NCBI GenBank assembly: GCA_013397935.1
Contig: VZRN01000631.1
Span: forward strand, 820,477-884,476
Reading direction: 5' to 3'
Length of the DNA stretch: 64,000 nt
Origin: Dasyornis broadbenti
Lineage: Eukaryota; Chordata; Aves; Passeriformes; Dasyornithidae
The position numbers and the translations under genes were made by a program. Below are positions 61,812 to 64,000 of the stretch, piece after piece. The notes beneath the pieces are model-generated. The model did no database searches. It worked only from the letters and a program-made list of their open reading frames with translations, and was not told the DNA's origin. Position 1 is the first letter of the stretch. Every line of letters starts with the position of its first letter.

Positions 61812-63345
61812 GCTTTGCATTTGTAGCAGAAAGAAGTTTGCCATGGTCTTTATTTACTTCAGGATTTCATTCCATTCCTGAGGTACACTGCCAGTTCAAA
61901 GATAGGGATGCTCAGATTAAGCAAGAGCTATTGCAGGATAGGTATTATTTTTCCTTTGATGCATTTTCTCCATTTCAACCACTGGTACACATTATTCTTC
62001 TCTTGCTGGAAGTCTCTACACAAATGCCAGCTTAGAAATTTGGTCCGGGAAAGCTCACGATAAAATTTCTCAGTATTTAAAGTTTGGCTCACTACTGTCA
62101 CAGCCCAGATGAACTCGAACTCTAATTCTTCTCCTATTCCATTGGAAATGTCCAGATCCAACATCCAAGACTAGACTTACCAGCTGGATTAAAACAAAAC
62201 TTAAAGGCAGGCAGAATATTAAACTAACAAATCAAAACCCAGAATTGCATCTAAAAACTCAGGATCTTGGCCCTTGCCCACATCCATCTTGTTCTTTAGC
62301 ACTTTTCCTCCGCAGCTGGTCCAATACAGGAATTTTCCTCAGCTAGATTGGGCAGGGGAAGAGGACCAGCTTTATCAACAGCTGACAAATAACTTCAGGG
62401 CTGTGGAAAGAGCAAGCAGAGCTACATAAAACCCTGCCTGGAGACATGGGAAACGTGGGGACAAAACTCTAACTACAATAATGTAATCTCAATTCTGTCG
62501 TGAAGCACTGAAATATTTACAGTGATCAAAATTAATCTCAGAATATCAAATGGAAGAATGGGGCTTTTCTGAGAAAAGATGTGACATGTAGGTGCAAAAG
62601 AGTTTCACAAGGTACCCTACAAGACTCTGTCATGAAGATATTGTTGCAAACCTTACCACACTTTTGTAGTATTCTTCAAAAGAAAAAAAAAACAAAACCA
62701 ACAAGTTGCAAATTTCAATATTTTTACTTGCAGTAGTAAAAGATAGCGGGGGGTTTTCATAAACAAAAATGAACTTTTGGTGAAACAAGAAAAATGAATC
62801 TACTCAACATTTTCATAGATAATTAAGAGAAAAATATTCCAATCTAGTTCCTGCACTTTATAAACCCTGTCACAATAGGAAACAAACTTAAGAAAAGAAA
62901 GGAGAAATGGATCCCGTGCTTCGAAAACCAAGGCATCAAACATAAAAAGAGCCAATAGTGCATGCTAATTCCAAGGTATAGGATACACCTTGTGTGACCT
63001 AGAGCAAAGGAAATGAGTTACCTAATTTCAGGGAAAGTGTTGCAGAAAACCAAGCCTCCAACTGTGAAATGTAAAAATGAACAGGAATTAATGTGAAATG
63101 CTTTAATTCTGGTCCTTTTTGACTTTCTGACAAAAAGACTCAAAGACTGTAATATTGGCAGTCAGTATTAGAAATAAAAAAAGAGAGCTGGAGCAAATTC
63201 AGCTCCCATTGCCCCATCACTGATTGAGGGTAATTCCTAAAACTACAACTGTTTCCCATGTGACTGTCCTAACAACTTTTGTATTTATTGTTTGTCCTAA
63301 TTATATTTTGTTATGCCTTTGTGGCTTTGTGTCATTTTTACAACT
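61812..63345. other. Unique non-coding stretch
   Basis: No gene is recognised. A10 and A-rich patches occur near 62681-62700. Confidence 0.5.
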
Positions 63346-63412
63346 GCATTTCAAAGCACCTTGAGACGTATGCAATGTGATCCGTATATCAATTAGTAGT
63401 AGTAGTTGTGGT
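63346..63412 (+). mobile_element. Possible 3' tail of an ancient SINE/L2-type element
   Basis: 'gcatttcaaagcaccttgag', 'acgtatgcaatgtgatccg', 'tatatcaatta' and 'gtagtagtagtt' resemble the common amniote SINE/LINE tail 'taaagcgctttgagatc...gatgaaaggcgctatata...gtattattatt'. The decayed TAG repeat stands where such elements carry a trinucleotide tail. The upstream part is not recognisable. Confidence 0.4.
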
Positions 63413-64000
63413 AATAACATCATTATTTTGATGTGGCTTCTGATTAATCTGTAAATAAAGAGTTCAGTCTTTAAATGTTTGATGTTTGTCTCTGGTAACT
63501 ACATAGTTTCATACTAGTTCCTGCTTAATGATAAATTCTTTTAGGAGTGGTTAAAGTTTTCTACATGAGGGGCTGCATATTTGTGAGCACATTCATGACT
63601 CAGAATTTCCTGGAATCACAATACATTGAATTTGTTTGAAAAATATGGAGCATGAACGTTACAGGGGAAAAAAAAAAAATCTAATGAAAGGGAGGTTCTT
63701 GAAGGTGTCCACAAAGAAGCAGCAAATTATTCAAAACAATATTTGTATTTTGTTTGCACAGACATCATATTCTCCCATGTTTTGAATACATTCCAGATTT
63801 CCTGAAGTGCTAAAATATTTCTCTTCTGCTACGCACTTGCTGTTCTCTGAGTGCTGGGCAGATTACAGGGTGACTGATGATGAATAGAAGTTGTTTTGCT
63901 TCTCTTGGAATACTCTACCTTAAAGGATTCTCTTTTGCCTCCCTCATGAACAATTAATGCGGTCTCTTAACATCTATTTTACATACTTATAAAAAATGAA
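63413..64000. other. Unique non-coding stretch
   Basis: No gene is recognised. AATAAA occurs near 63453 without a credible transcript upstream. An A12 run lies at 63668-63679. Confidence 0.5.

Noticed and set aside
63448..63460. AATAAA polyadenylation signal
   Set aside because: A lone hexamer in AT-rich DNA with no transcript evidence upstream. It is expected many times by chance.

Overview
The window looks like non-coding nuclear DNA from a bird. The main evidence is several truncated CR1 LINE 3' ends with the typical avian CR1 sequence: the block around 'ggtttgggttggaagggacc', and 3' tails made of the octamer ATTCTGTG/ATTCTATG. Interspersed repeats are otherwise sparse and old, there are no recent SINEs, and microsatellites are short. 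A crocodilian or turtle source cannot be fully excluded. The species and chromosome cannot be read from the sequence.

I found no protein-coding gene, no recognisable coding exon, no tRNA, rRNA or known small RNA, no CpG island and no CRISPR array. The longest open frames are about 100-143 codons. That is what chance gives in AT-rich vertebrate DNA, and none shows a domain I recognise together with convincing splice sites. The window is best read as a gene desert, a long intron, or both.

Layout. 1-8.2 kb: mostly unique sequence, with a purine tract at 6.06 kb and a palindromic ancient repeat at 6.14 kb. 8.2-20 kb: a CR1 tail (8.27 kb), a compound TA/CA microsatellite (9.2 kb), an old CR1-like relic (11.3 kb), a clear MIR-type SINE relic (12.1 kb), a (CAG)8 (15.4 kb) and a second, weaker MIR-like relic (19.0 kb). 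20-31 kb: mostly unique, with an AT-rich block full of homeodomain-core motifs (21.1-21.6 kb), an 18-bp E-box palindrome (23.0 kb) and the second-longest CR1 piece (26.9 kb). 31-44 kb: a good MIR relic (34.8 kb), two CR1 pieces (38.8 and 41.0 kb), several very old repeat relics (38.6-40.4 kb), a 35-T homopolymer beside an undetermined base (42.4 kb), a GATA-motif cluster (43.7 kb) and a plus-strand CR1 tail (43.9 kb). 44-64 kb: mostly unique, with (ATC)8 (52.3 kb), a MIR relic beside a long (TAAAA)n array (55.1-55.4 kb), a TGACA/TGTCA cluster (59.7 kb), a short CR1 tail (60.9 kb) and a diverged tandem duplication of about 100 bp containing a perfect 13-bp inverted repeat (61.6-61.8 kb).

No genes can be shown to work together here. 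The biology most likely present is cis-regulatory: short palindromes, clustered transcription-factor motifs and old repeat relics that may have been co-opted as conserved elements. All of this is inference and needs alignment to other amniote genomes. I saw no sign of a new gene system.
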